Shown: piece after piece, positions 10,651 to 20,925 of the stretch
Layout: every line of letters starts with the position of its first letter
Position numbering within the stretch: the stretch's first letter is position 1
Source of the DNA: Maratus speciosus
Taxonomy: Eukaryota; Arthropoda; Arachnida; Araneae; Salticidae
NCBI GenBank assembly: GCA_963932465.1
Contig: OZ010793.1
Coordinates: 261,451,696 to 261,515,695 of the forward strand
DNA: 64,000 nt
Direction of reading: 5' to 3'
Notes under the pieces: model-generated
The model's input: only the letters and a program-made list of their open reading frames with translations
Told to the model about the DNA's origin: nothing
Database searches by the model: none
Program-made: the position numbers and the translations under genes

Positions 10651-11842
10651 TTCGGGGTAACTTTGATCCGCATGTTCTCTATTTTCATATGCCACACTCT
10701 TATTTTAAGAATATTGTTGCAACTAGGGGCATAAAAGAGAATAAATGATCCTAAATTATTGTATGACTATCAAAAATTAAGGAATAATAATGATAAAAGC
10801 TACAAAAAATGAATTTTTATCCTGGTTCAAAGTTACCCAGCCATTTAGGGTAACTTTGCACCATATAATAAATATTATCTAAAATAATTCATTATAAAAA
10901 AAAGTATTATAGTTAGAACAACTTTAAATCCCAAAAAATGTTTTCAGATATGTAAAGACTCCGAATTAACATTTCCCAACATCACAAGATTTGTATAATT
11001 TATGATATTACAACAAATATCAGGCATAAGAAAACTGGAAGAAGAGAACCATGAACATTTAGAAATAAAAAAAAAAACCTGTTTATTGTTCATATAAAAT
11101 ATAAAAATGCAGTGGAAAACAATTTTCAATGTTTTATCTCAATAATATATCCATAGTTACAGTAATACATACTAGTACTAGTATTATTCAAACAAGAATA
11201 AAAAACGTCGAATGTATGAAATGTCAAATTTGAGTAGCTCCGCCCCGAAAAACGCCTTTGAATGAATTGTATGTATTTTACAAATATTTGTGAAAATATT
11301 TATATGTTATATCTAATGTTCACTTTCGGCATTTATATAAAATATACGTGCAAATATGGGAAATTTTTGACAGTTGCACCTATAATCAGTAAATTATAAA
11401 CATCATTTTAACTTTGAGCCGGCTCAAAGTTATCCTGAAAATGTGATAAAATGTTAGTGCCTTCTTATTTTACATTTTATTAACTATTAATAAATAAATA
11501 ATCACAAAATATTATCACATTTACAACATTTAGACAATAATATGTCTGATAAATGAGTATATTGTTACTTACTATGAAAATTTAATTGGATTACAACAAC
11601 TTCAAAACAGCATTCAAAATTAGCTTGAAAACAGTACTTCACAAAAATGGTTAGATGATGCAATTAATAGAGCATAATGTTGCTAATTTATTTTCTAAAA
11701 TAAAGAATAGAAATCCCAGTTTAGAACCTTGCCATCAGAGCTCGGTTCTGGAGTTTATTTAGTCTTTTGGAGTCAAAAATATTGAAAAATAGGAGGTGGT
11801 GCAAAGTTACACCCCCTGGTTCAAAGTTACCCTGAATGACTG
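10645..11842. mobile_element. 1.2-kb TA-flanked element with GGGTAACTTTG repeats
   Basis: CAGTGATTCGGGGTAACTTT at 10645 is mirrored by AAAGTTACCCTGAATGACTG ending at 11842, each flanked by TA. The motif GGGTAACTTTG / CAAAGTTACCC recurs at about 10850, 11412-11435 (as the palindrome AACTTTGAGCCGGCTCAAAG) and 11800. These look like repeated terminal binding sites. No transposase frame. Confidence 0.75.
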
Positions 11843-12023
11843 TACTCTAAAAGTGCATGAATGAATATTAAATGCACAATACTGTTACATATATTGTAAT
11901 TACTCATATGGTAATGTATTGTTACTTTTATTGTAACAATTTTCTCAAATACAATAAACACTCAAATATTGGATGATAATAGTTACATTTATTTCATACG
12001 AATTGAATATTTCCAACTGAGCG

Positions 12024-12029
12024 AAAAAA
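12024..12029 (-). terminator. RNA polymerase III T6 terminator
   Basis: TTTTTT on the minus strand lies one base after the tRNA discriminator. The same tract is preserved in the inverted right arm. Confidence 0.7.
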
Positions 12030-12101
12030 TGCCCAGGCTGGGAATCGAACCCAGATCCTTGGCTTACAAGGCCAATGCTTTTCCGTTTAAGCTAACTGGG
12101 C
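12030..12101 (-). tRNA. tRNA-Thr (anticodon UGU)
   Basis: A full cloverleaf can be drawn. The acceptor is GCCCAGT paired with CCTGGGC (6 of 7 pairs, with T7-C66 mismatched). Position 8-9 is TA. The D-arm GCTT/AAGC has a GG-containing loop. The anticodon stem TTGGC/GCCAA holds loop CTTGTAA. The T-stem CTGGG/CCCAG has loop TTCGATT, and the discriminator is A. There is no intron. The internal promoter is intact: box A TAGCTTAAACGG and a perfect box B GGTTCGATTCC. A T6 terminator follows at once. The acceptor mismatch and palindromic setting suggest a tRNA-derived repeat copy, so function in translation is uncertain. Confidence 0.85.
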
Positions 12102-12436
12102 CGACAACCAGCCAGCATATTTCGCTCAGAAAACCTTATTGGTAATAACATCTGGGATTCCCAGACTGGGCATTTTTTCGCTCAGTTGGAAATATTCAAT
12201 TCGTATGATAACTTTACCAATTAGTTTGATTGTGTTAAAATAATAGTACATTTATTTCAGTTTGCAATAACAATTCCCAGTGAAATATGGAATTAAAAAC
12301 TGTAGTGCATTTCGAAAAAAATCAGAAAACTTTTGTAGGGGTCTTGGGGATTTAATGTTCTCTCTTTCGATTGCTCTTTCTGAAATAAAAGTCCAGTGCT
12401 CGCTATAAAGTACGGAAAACTTTAAATGTATGGTAA

Positions 12437-13139
12437 TCTAATATATAAAAATGAAAATTTGTTTGTCTGTCTGTAATGCTATACAAATCCATAGTTTGGA
12501 AACCAGAAATGTGAAATGTTACGTACATGTGTATTAAAACACGGCCGAGGCTACTAAAGTAATCCGGAAGCGAAATAATTTACAGTTAATTTTTTATTAA
12601 TAAAAAAATCCAGAAACTTAACAATAATTCCCTATCAAATTTAAATATTTTTCGTTATAGCATTTTCCAATAATTAAAAATCCACAATAAAATTCTGACC
12701 ACAACAGTTACTTTTCTATTGCAAGATTTTCATTTTCAATACGAAAATTAAATAAATAGTTCGATGAATAAACAAAAAAGTGAATATTACGTCATAACTT
12801 TTCTATTTTCACATGAAAAATAAAAATGAAATAAATAGTTTCACGAATTAAAAAAAAAATAATAATATTACGTCATATTGGAAATATAACTGAGGTCAGC
12901 AGGTGAATATATAACGTCATATGAGTTTGAAAAAACGTATTGAAACACGATAACAACCCGATTATGGAAATATTGGCATATTTTAACATTTTGAAGTTCT
13001 CTGAATTTATTTTGCCATTTTTAAATCTATGCTATATATATAGATGCGTGGTTTGTTTTATATTAAATGTTTAATTTTAAAATTGATTTTCAAAACAAAC
13101 ATTCCTAAAATTCCGGGCAACGCCGGGTACTTTAGATAG
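12437..13139. mobile_element. 703-bp Helitron-like element (non-autonomous)
   Basis: It starts A|TCTAATATATAAAAATG and ends with a GC-rich hairpin (CCGGGCAACGCCGGG at about 13111) followed by a degenerate TAGATAG|T. The known Helitron rule is 5' TC, 3' hairpin then CTRR, inserted between A and T. Here CTAG has become ATAG. No helicase gene. It sits just before the last exon's acceptor. Confidence 0.6.
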
Positions 13140-13244
13140 TACGTTATAAAATATAATTAGTTTTCTCTTTTTTATTTTAATTATAATGTTGTCAAATAAA
13201 AACTTTGGAAAAGAAAATTTTACATTTTTTTTAAATTTTTTTAG

Positions 13245-13457
13245 GTTCGTGAGATTTTTAATCGTGGATTATTCAACAGTTTGAAGGATGATTTGAGCGC
13301 CATCCGAGTATCTCCCGCTCCCGACGATAAATATGATCCGCATCCGCTTCTCAGCATGTCAGAATTTGAAAGTCGAAAGTTCAAACAGAAACAACTCCAA
13401 GAGTTGAAGACTAAGGAATCATTGAATTTAAATACGCAGGCAGTATGGCATCAATAA
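13245..13457 (+). CDS. terminal coding exon: receptor cytoplasmic tail
   Basis: The acceptor is a long T-rich tract ending TTTTTTTAG at 13244. The phase-0 frame runs 70 codons: VREIFNRGLFNSLKDDLSAI, then RVSPAPDDKYDPHPLLSMSE, then a charged FESRKFKQKQLQELKTKES segment, then LNLNTQAVWHQ and TAA at 13455-13457. VREIF directly after RIRFDDE of the upstream exon fits a short amphipathic helix 8. The rest is hydrophilic and could be an intracellular tail. The tail portion from RVSP onward is repeated downstream. A single-exon gene is unlikely because no start codon is available and the acceptor is strong. Confidence 0.65.
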   Translation, partial: VREIFNRGLFNSLKDDLSAIRVSPAPDDKYDPHPLLSMSEFESRKFKQKQLQELKTKESLNLNTQAVWHQ

Positions 13458-13492
13458 AATATTTTCTTTGTATATAGAATAAAGGGAATAAA
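13453..13492 (+). promoter_or_regulatory. polyadenylation signals of the receptor gene
   Basis: AATAAA occurs at 13453-13458 (overlapping the stop codon), 13478-13483 and 13487-13492. The last two are better placed for 3' end formation. Confidence 0.5.
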
Positions 13493-13553
13493 TATAATGA
13501 TGCTTTTAAACAATCTCAGAATCAGAGTTGAAAAATAAAGTTAAGTAACTCAA

Positions 13554-13709
13554 GTATCTCCTTCTCCTGTGCCCGACGATAAACGTGATCCGCATCCACT
13601 TCTGAGCCTATCCGGCTTTGAAAGTGGGAAATTCAAACAGAAACAACAGGAAGAACTGAAGACTATGGAATCTTTGCATTTAAATACGCAAGCAGTATGG
13701 TATGAATAA
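13554..13709 (+). pseudogene. second copy of the tail exon (open frame retained)
   Basis: Starting at GTATCTCC, 246 bp after the same point in the terminal exon (13308), the frame is still open to TAA at 13707-13709. It reads VSPSPVPDDKRDPHPLLSLS, then GFESGKFKQKQQEELKTMES, then LHLNTQAVWYE. It differs at many positions from the first copy, yet only one extra residue (P) is gained and no stop appears. It lacks the VREIFNRG part and a good acceptor; AAG precedes it but would give the wrong phase. It could be an alternative last exon if a cryptic acceptor is used, or a young pseudo-exon. Confidence 0.6.
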
Positions 13710-13914
13710 AAGATTATGTTTGGATAGATAATAAAGACAATAAAATGGTGCTTTAACCCTTTTTGGGGCAAGACACTTCTATTCGTAAAATACTGAAATG
13801 ATTGTTTGGCATTAGAATTTACGAAAAAAATTATTTGAAAACAAGTAAAAGCTTTTTTTCCTATACTTAATAAAAGGGAAATTTTCATTCCAAAATTCTG
13901 GTGTGAAAGTATCA

Positions 13915-14121
13915 TTAACCCCTTGGGAACGAGCGACCGGTATACGTGCCATGTAAGATGCTTAGAATCCGTGATCATTTTCACCAGTAAATTTTTATTC
14001 TAAATTTTGCCTTATTTAATCCGAGCATTTCCCGATTCAATTAAAGGAAATTTTCTGTTTTAAAAAGCCGGTTTCAATAGATTAAAAATTCTGAAAAAGA
14101 CGCTTGTCCCGAAGGGGTTAA
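13915..14121. mobile_element. TTAA-flanked miniature element, CCCCTTGGGAACGAGCG subfamily
   Basis: TTAACCCCTTGGGAACGAGCG on the left and a mirrored CGCTTGTCCCGAAGGGGTTAA on the right; about 207 bp. It shares internal CACCAGTAAATTT and ATTTAATC blocks with the elements at 27264 and 38933. It interrupts the 3' flank of the second tail-exon copy. A partial related end (TTAACCCTTTTTGGGGCAAG) lies at 13753. Confidence 0.8.
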
Positions 14122-14223
14122 GGAATTGAAATTAAGTTGTTTAAAAAGGAACCACCGCCCTTCAAGGGAGTAATACAATCTCAGTATTAGAGTTAGAAAA
14201 TGAAATTAAGTAGTCCAAAGCAA

Positions 14224-14380
14224 GTATCTTCTGCGCCCGGCGATAAGCGTGATCCGCATCGCCTTCTGAACACTTCAGAATTTCAAATTAGGAAATTCAA
14301 ACAAAAACAACTCAGAGAGTTGTAGACTAAGGATAGGAATTATTACATTTAAATACGCAGACAGTATAGCATCAATAATA
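14224..14380 (+). pseudogene. third copy of the tail exon (decayed)
   Basis: It starts GTATCTTCTGCGCCCGGCGA and reads VSSAPGDKRDPHRLLNTSEF then QIRKFKQKQLREL before TAG. Beyond the stop, remnants matching ESLNLNTQAVW persist with a frameshift. The 3' flank (AAATGAAATTAAGTAG... and ATCTCATCGTTGG...) also repeats that of the earlier copies, so whole units of exon plus 3' UTR were duplicated. Confidence 0.7.
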
Positions 14381-14649
14381 GATTTTGTTTGAATAGAGAA
14401 TAATGACAATCTAATGGTGTTTTAAAATAATCTCATCGTTGGAATTGAAAAATAAAATTAAGTGACCCAAAGCACTAGTGAGCATGAAAAACTATTGGTC
14501 CGAGGAGCGAAAAAATGGTCCACTATATGTCTTTTGTTATTTTAAGTAAGACTCGGTTTTGAACTTTTCTAGACAGAAACTTTGCGTGGCTAACTGACCT
14601 TGCATTCTGAAACTTTAAGACCTTCAGTGTAAGTATATAGTAAATCTGT

Positions 14650-15370
14650 CAGATTAAAGATAAGAAATGCAAAAATTACTGCAGAAAAAGAATATGTTCA
14701 AATTATCTATTCAACAAACAATAAAATGCTATTTGAATCTTGGACCATTCATATTTAACTCTTATGGTTACATTGTATTTTCTAAGGTCTCCGAACAGCG
14801 AATAATTTTGAACACTCAGCACATTCGTTCGTGATTTAATACTTGCTTCGATGAATCTGAATAACCAATATGATAAACCAATTGATTTTAAAGATAAGAA
14901 ATGCAAAAATAACTTCTGAAAAAGGAATATGTTCAAATGATGTGTTGTATAAACAGTAAAATGCTATTTGAATCATGGACAATTGATGCTTAATTCTTAT
15001 GGTCACATTGTTTTCTGAGGTCTCCGAGCACCGAATGATTTTGAACACTCCGCACATGGATTTGGAAAATTCGCCCAAGATATAATGCTTGCTTTGATGA
15101 ATCTAAATAACCAATGTGATAAATCAAGTGATCTTAAAGATAAGAAATGCAAAAATAATTGCTGAAAAAGATTATGGTCAAATAATGTGTTGTTCAAACA
15201 GTAGAATGCTACTTGAATTATAGACCATCAATACTTAATTCGTATGGTCACATTGTTCTCGTAATACCGAATGATTTTGAAACGCTCTGCACATGGATTC
15301 AGCAAATTCGCCCGTGATATAATGCTTGCTTTGATGAACCTGAATAACCAATGTGATAAAACAACAATTT
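14650..15370. repeat. tandem repeat, ~240-bp unit, three copies
   Basis: GATAAGAAATGCAAAAA recurs at 14659, 14893 and 15139 (spacings 234 and 246). Each unit also carries TTATGGT.ACATTGT, GGTCTCCGA.C and AATAACCAATGTGATAAA blocks. Similar open frames appear on the minus strand of each unit only because the units are copies of one another. Confidence 0.85.
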
Positions 15371-15444
15371 TCAAATCCGTGAAGAATTCGCAAATTTTCT
15401 GTTAAAACCTCAAAATTTCTTTAATTATAAAATGGAACCAGCAC

Positions 15445-15580
15445 CAAGAGTACACGTCGCATCGGAAAACAAATATCCTACTCTTTTTATCAGTATGCCA
15501 GAATTCGAAAGGAGAAAGTAAAAATAGAAAGAAGTGAAAAAATTGTAGACCAAGGCTTCAATGACACTTCAAATTTCAAA
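15445..15580 (+). pseudogene. fourth, most diverged copy of the tail exon
   Basis: Recognisable TTTTTATCAGTATGCCAGAA then TTCGAAAGGAGAAAGT corresponds to LLSMSEFESRKF. It is followed by AAATAGAAAGAAGTGAAAAA and TTGTAGACCAAGGC for KQKQLQELKTK. Stops occur at both AAGT-TAA type positions, so it is non-coding. It lies beyond the 240-bp tandem array. Confidence 0.5.
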
Positions 15581-15896
15581 GCGCCAAAGAATGTGTAAAA
15601 TCTTTCGATTTAAGAAGAATCCATGTTATTTAAAAATAAAACGTTTTTCCATTTTACCGAGGCATGCAAATTATTTTAAGATATCAGTGAATATCAGAAT
15701 ACTATATCCGTTCGAGATATAGAAACTGAACTGTACGCCAAAGTGCTTTTCTGCATGATAGATGTAATCAGCATTGAAAATTGCTCAACTATAATACAAA
15801 AGAAACTATGCAACAACTATAAATACAAAACTTATGCATTATCAATTGTAAAATTAACAATATATTTATATTAGTAAATAATTTAATACTTAATAC

Positions 15897-16138
15897 CACA
15901 GTTGGGCAAATTTGTAATCTCAATTATCCGCAATATAATTACAAGTTAATTGAACGTAATTGGTTACAGTTACACCCATTCAAATGCAGAAATTTCGTCA
16001 AATAATGGAATAGGGGCGGTTTCGGTTACAGTTCTGCAAGAATTTTTTACGGCATGTAATTTTAAATATAATTAATTACATACAATTAAATTGTAATTAT
16101 ATTGCAAATAATTGAAATTACAAATTTCTTCAACTCTG
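15897..16138. mobile_element. 242-bp hAT-like miniature element with perfect 8-bp TSD
   Basis: The ends CACAGTTGGGCAAATTTG and CAAATTTCTTCAACTCTG are inverted. About 50 bp of subterminal sequence also pairs (CAATATAATTACAA). CTTAATAC occurs directly outside both ends (15889-15896 and 16139-16146). An 8-bp duplication with these ends is the hAT signature. Confidence 0.85.
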
Positions 16139-16238
16139 CTTAATACTTTTTTATCATATATGCCTCCAGAAAAATGTTTTGTTTCACTATCGATTTAGAT
16201 GTAATAATTTTAATATGTTTGCAAGTTGGAATACAGTA

Positions 16239-16408
16239 CAGTCTCGTTATAACGAACGTCATTTTAACGAATTTTCCAGTTTAATGAATATTATTTGGAT
16301 TGTTAAAAATTTTTATTATGCTATTTCATTATCAAAATATTCACGTTAACGAATTTTTGAGTATAGCAAAATTGGTCCCCAGTGATTCGTTGTAACGAGA
16401 TTTTACTG
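16239..16408. mobile_element. 170-bp Tigger/pogo-like miniature element
   Basis: CAGTCTCGTTATAACGAA on the left and TTCGTTGTAACGAGATTTTACTG (read in two parts) on the right are inverted. TA flanks both sides. No coding content. Confidence 0.7.
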
Positions 16409-16925
16409 TATTTTGTTATCCAAAAAATAAGTTATCAACAAGGAGCTTTTGCGTAATTTTAATTTTTAGTGGTATTTTGGATCATTATTAAAAGTCCACC
16501 AGGGAAAGTGAATATGGATACAAATTTTCAAAGAGGACATGAATTTTCAAAGATACAAGAAGATTTTTTTTTTCTTATGAAATGAGAAATATGATGACGA
16601 TTATGAATAAAAATATGCTATCCAGCATATCTCTAGATATTGTCAAAATGCTAAATATTATTAATTTGCTAAAAATTTTAAATATTTATTACACTAACGT
16701 AAGAAAGATATAAAATATATTTACATATAGCTATGTTAAATAAAAAATATATTTTATATTTATTGGTGAGTTATGTTCATTGTGGATAAAATATTTTCAT
16801 GTTTTTTTTCCCCTTCCTCTACAAAGTTGCTCTTTATTGAATGTTTACCGATGCTATACGATTTTTTTTTGTTTGTTTGTTTCGAAGTAACACTACCTAC
16901 GACGCGTCGTAGGTAGTCTTACACC

Positions 16926-17426
16926 TTAACCCCTTATCTACTAACGGTACTTATAAGTAGCATTAATATAATTTGTTATAAAATTCATTTAATACATCGA
17001 TTAGTTGTAATACAGTTTAGAATGAGTTATGGATACATTACTTTATCTTGTTCTAAAAGCATTATGGGCTACACAAAACAAAATATTTTTAAAAGGGTAA
17101 TTTCTTTTGCCTTTGCATCTTTTCAGCTTTCTTGGCGTTGGGGGGTGATTTTTCAATTCGGAAATATTTCTATAGTAAGAACATTATATTTTTATATTTC
17201 TTAATTCTACAAAATACAAAGAAAAATGTTTAAAATGAAAGATTTGAGTGGGGTTATAAATACTGCACAAAATCCCTATAAATTCAAATTTAATTAATCC
17301 TTCTAAAATCCTTCTAAAATTTATGAAATGATTATGTAAATCTTCTAATGTAGTTTAAACAATCACAAAAAATGCATTAGAAGATAAAATTTTCATGAAT
17401 TCATAATTCAGTACATAAAGGGTTAA
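16926..17426. mobile_element. ~500-bp TTAA-flanked element
   Basis: The termini TTAACCCCTTATCTACT and AGTACATAAAGGGTTAA are inverted with TTAA outermost. The internal open frame at 17022-17204 is not recognisable and is treated as noise. Confidence 0.5.
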
Positions 17427-17907
17427 TAAAAAAAAAAAACAGTGATTTTTATTATTTATTTATTTATTTGTTTATTTATTTTTGTGAGAACTATACATCG
17501 AAATGAAAATTTGTTTGAAAATATTTATTATATTGATCTTTTTCAATGAGTCATATTTTTTTTTTTTTTTTTAAACAATGTACAAACAATGTACTTTTTT
17601 TTTTCGCGAACAATAATACCCATTTTTCCGTGTTTGCCATTTTTACACGTAATAATAACTTTTAATGATCCCGTGTACTTCTCTTGAAAATGTGATATTG
17701 TTTAACAAAAGAAAAAAAAAGTTCCAGGCTCATTTGTAGAGCGCGGAGGGTTACATTTTCAGCATCACCACGTTGTCGGATCTCCAGCGGCGTCTTCCTT
17801 TTGAGTTTTAATAATAGCAAAAATATTTTAAAACAGTAAATATTTATATAATAAATAAATTGTAAACAATTTTGATTCCAATTTACAGTTTATTAAATAA
17901 ATAGAAA

Positions 17908-17938
<31 letters not shown>

Positions 17939-18220
17939 ATAGAAATAAATAAATAAATAAAAGTAAATAAAAAATAAATAAAAAATCAAAGTTAATGATT
18001 TTTTAGGCATTGTAAGTAGTATTACCCCTCAAGAAAAAGAAAATAATCAATACTCCTTCAATGATGTAAAAGAAGAAAAGGTAAAAAATACTTGTACTTT
18101 TAATTCAAAATAGCAGATATTGCAATTATCTGTTCAAAGCTGTTTCATAGATATGTCATACAGATCAATCATGTGAATAAAAGCCATATGATAACCAGAT
18201 ATATTTTTAAGCCTAGTAGT

Positions 18221-18267
<47 letters not shown>

Positions 18268-18574
18268 AATTAATTTAAAAAAAAGTATGAATTGTAACCT
18301 ATATTTTTTTAAACAGAAATTGAATCCCATAAGCTTCAAATATTTCAATCCGAACTTACAATTCATTACGCCAAGTGGTTTTGTGTAATTCTTTAAAACT
18401 GTCCTCATAAAAGTATTTGTAAAAGCAAGATTATTTTTTTAATTTTAATGTTAAAATGATTTTTGTTTTGATCTTTAAATAGTGAATATCGATGCATAAA
18501 AGATTCCCATTTGTTTTTATGGACCGGTCCCAATCAGAGAAAATCGGCACGAGTCGCTGACCTCCCTGTTGCAT
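17427..18574. repeat. low-complexity region with TTTA/AAAT and TA microsatellites
   Basis: It contains (TTTA)n at about 17448-17480, poly(T) tracts near 17560 and 17595, (AAAT)n at about 17905-17985 and (TA)n at 18226-18264. No gene was recognised; open frames across these tracts (poly-Tyr/Ile/Leu peptides) are artefacts of the repeats. Confidence 0.85.
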
Positions 18575-18727
18575 AGCTGCCAACTAGTACGAATTTTTCA
18601 TACCACTAAAATTTTATAGTAAATTTTAGTTAATTGAATCACCGAAATGCAATTAATTCTAACGTTTAAATAAGTAAAAAATTTCTACTAAATTTTAGTG
18701 GTAAAACATCCTTACAGGTTAGCAGCT
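18575..18727. mobile_element. 153-bp miniature inverted-repeat element
   Basis: AGCTGCCAAC at the left pairs with GGTTAGCAGCT at the right, and the inner CATACCACTAAAATTTTATA pairs with a TACTAAATTTTAGTGGTA block. Target duplication not determined. Confidence 0.65.
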
Positions 18728-19330
18728 TTGTTTTTGAGATATATTTAGAACAGTTTCTAACATATATACATACATAATTCAAATGAAAGCTAAAAGGAAT
18801 AAGAAAAGCCAATTAGCTCATCATTTATTTTATTTTATTTGTTTATTTTTATTTTAGAAAAATAAATCAATCTAATATAATGTTTAAAAATTACCTAAAG
18901 AAAGAGATATTGCATAACTGCTACAGAAAATGAATTATTATATCATTTGTCTAAAAGATGCCGCCACTATAGTTTTTCACTCAAAATTTATAGTCTCCTT
19001 GTTTACTCCTAGATGTCAGCACTAAATTTTCAAACTTTCTCTAGAAGAGAGAGTGAACATAGAAACATTTGTAAACGGAGAAATATTAAAAACTTTTACT
19101 ACGTAAATGAACGAACGGAATTTAAAAGAAATTGGTAAATCATTGGATTTTATTTTTATCATATTTAAGTATATAAATGAGAATATATTAACAGAATACG
19201 TAAAATATAATATCGCTTCTTTTTTCCTCCCTTTATTTCTTAAAAGAAGTTTTACCATTTGGAATTGCCAACATAATTCTTTTTAATTAAAACAATTACT
19301 TTCTAATAAAATAACTGTCTTAGATCAGTG

Positions 19331-19400
19331 CTTCCTAACCTTTTATTGGATATGCCTCACCAAAGCATCTCTAAATTCACGATGCCCCCCTACTCTCCCC
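19331..19400 (+). mobile_element. solo left end of a hAT-like element
   Basis: CAGTGCTTCCTAACCTTTT followed by a C-rich stretch resembles hAT termini. No matching right end was found nearby. Confidence 0.35.
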
Positions 19401-19518
19401 TCCGCTTCAAAAAGTGAACTTTATTCATATGGAGGAAGCCTAATAAAGTCTTAACAGTAAATTATTCATTTCACATTTAATGTATCAAAGAGATCAATTT
19501 TCTGTCCCAAATTTGTTT

Positions 19519-19777
19519 TTAACCCTTTGAAGAGCGGTAGTCTATTGTATTTCTACTATTTCACTATTTAAGTATCACTAGCTGGCTAGTCTATATTACT
19601 TAAATTTAGTTCGAAACTGCTGAATGGCACAAAGAATTTTAAATAAGATTTTGCTTTTGTAATATGCGTGAAGAAAAAAAATTACGGATTTTCAAATCAA
19701 TTTGATTGTACATTCTGATGCCGTTCAATCATTTAAACATTTTAGCAATGGATTTATTCTGCCCCTAAAAGAGTTAA
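19519..19777. mobile_element. TTAA-flanked miniature element (diverged)
   Basis: TTAACCCTTTGAAGAGCGG at the left and CCCCTAAAAGAGTTAA at the right form an imperfect inverted repeat bounded by TTAA. The interior is AT-rich and non-coding. Confidence 0.5.
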
Positions 19778-19855
19778 TATAACTCTACAAAGGCAATTAG
19801 CTTATACAGCTTCGACTTTATGCCAAAGATAATTTTATTTTTTCTTTCCAATGTA

Positions 19856-20925
19856 CAGTCGTGGAAAAAAAAAAAAGTAAACACCCCCTACTAACTCCTC
19901 AACAAATTATCGTAGAAGAAAGTTACTGGTACCGAACGATTGGAAATAAAGTCTACTTTTAAATGATATAGATAAAATTTGCTTAGGGGGGCATCTACAT
20001 ATTAAAACGAACCGTAACTTTGTTTTTTTCAATACACTACACAATTCTGACAGCATAAATGAACTCTACACCCTTCAATTAGCCTAAAAACAAATTTTTA
20101 TGCAATTCGTACCATAAGTTTCTGAGAAATTAATTATTTTAAAACTAGCGTATTTTAAGGGCTGTATCCAAATTGAAGTTCGGAACTCGATTGTTAACCG
20201 AGAGAGCCCTCATCTTGATCAAGGCACCTTACGAAGTCAATGAAGCCTGCTAGATTACACGACAGCAAAAGAAATTTCAAACTATCTAGTCACTCCTATT
20301 ATAGACGGCCCCTTAAACCATCATTCTGCCGTTTTTTAAGCTTAATTTGAAAAGTACTTGGAATAAAAATGTGAAATTTTGGATTTCGATAAAGCAGGAC
20401 TTAATAAATCTAATTCCATGAAAAAAATTGTAGGTTGCAATTCATAATTTTTTCGAGTATTAATTTCATAATTCATAACTCATATCATAAATTTATAAAA
20501 ATTGAAATTTCAGCGTATTTATGTTTCGGTATATTAGTATTAGTGCTACACAAAAAATTAGCACATTAGGAGCATAATTTCTGGAGATATATAAAAAAAA
20601 ATGAAAATGTAATTTAACATTAGAAGCACTAAATTTTGAATGCTTATAATTCAAAAACTTATCAGTCAAATGACTTGAAATTCGGTGTCTAGGCATAGTT
20701 TGAGCCGAAGTTTTGAAATATCTCGTTAAAATTGGGTATTGTCATTGAAAAAAAATGAAGTTTGGATTCGTTTTAACATGTAGATGGCCCCCTAAGCAAA
20801 TTTTATACACATCATATAAAAGTATACTTTATTTCCAATCGTTCGGTACCAGTAACTTTCATCTACGATAATTTGTTCAGGAGTTAGTAGGGGGTGTTTA
20901 CTTTTTTTTTTTTTTTCCACGACTG
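19856..20925. mobile_element. CAGTCGTGG foldback element, copy A (1,070 bp)
   Basis: The terminal CAGTCGTGGAAAAAA is mirrored at 20925, with TA flanks (19854-19855, 20926-20927). The long terminal inverted repeats (about 150 bp) include AAGTAAACACCCCCTACTAA, TGGTACCGAACGATTGG and AAATTTGCTTAGGGGG. The halves between them differ. No transposase. Four copies lie in this window (A to D). An empty TTAA at 20313-20316 marks where copy B carries a later insertion. Confidence 0.85.

Larger units (their letters stand above)
11994..12208. mobile_element. palindromic element enclosing a tRNA gene
   Basis: The left arm 11994-12055 and right arm 12151-12208 are inverted copies differing by one substitution and a 4-base gap. 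Each arm runs from TCATACGAATTGAATATTTC through a Pol III T-tract complement into the 3' end of a tRNA. The left arm belongs to a complete tRNA on the minus strand; the right arm holds only the T-arm and acceptor 3' half in the opposite orientation. This could be a tRNA-derived SINE-like unit inverted on itself. Confidence 0.7.
3549..13244 (+). other. probable 9.7-kb intron of the receptor gene
   Basis: It is bounded by GTAAGTAT at 3549 and a long pyrimidine tract ending TTTTTTTAG at 13244; both flanking exons are in phase 0. The intron holds a broken mariner element, hAT and TTAA miniature elements, a foldback element, two ~1.2-kb TA-flanked elements, a tandem repeat, a tRNA gene and a Helitron-like element, all listed separately. 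Between them (for example 7296-7805, 9439-9565 and 12209-12436) nothing else was recognised. Pairing of the two exons is inferred from phase and protein logic, not from a transcript. Confidence 0.5.

Noticed and set aside
13550..13984. 144-codon minus-strand ORF
   Set aside because: It is antisense to the second tail-exon copy and runs into a TTAA element; the plus-strand reading is supported by homology to the spliced exon.
14703..15197. Three similar minus-strand ORFs
   Set aside because: They are the same frame of the 240-bp tandem repeat and diverge without sign of constraint.
18169..18408. Overlapping ORFs on both strands encoding Tyr-Ile runs
   Set aside because: Produced by the (TA)n microsatellite.
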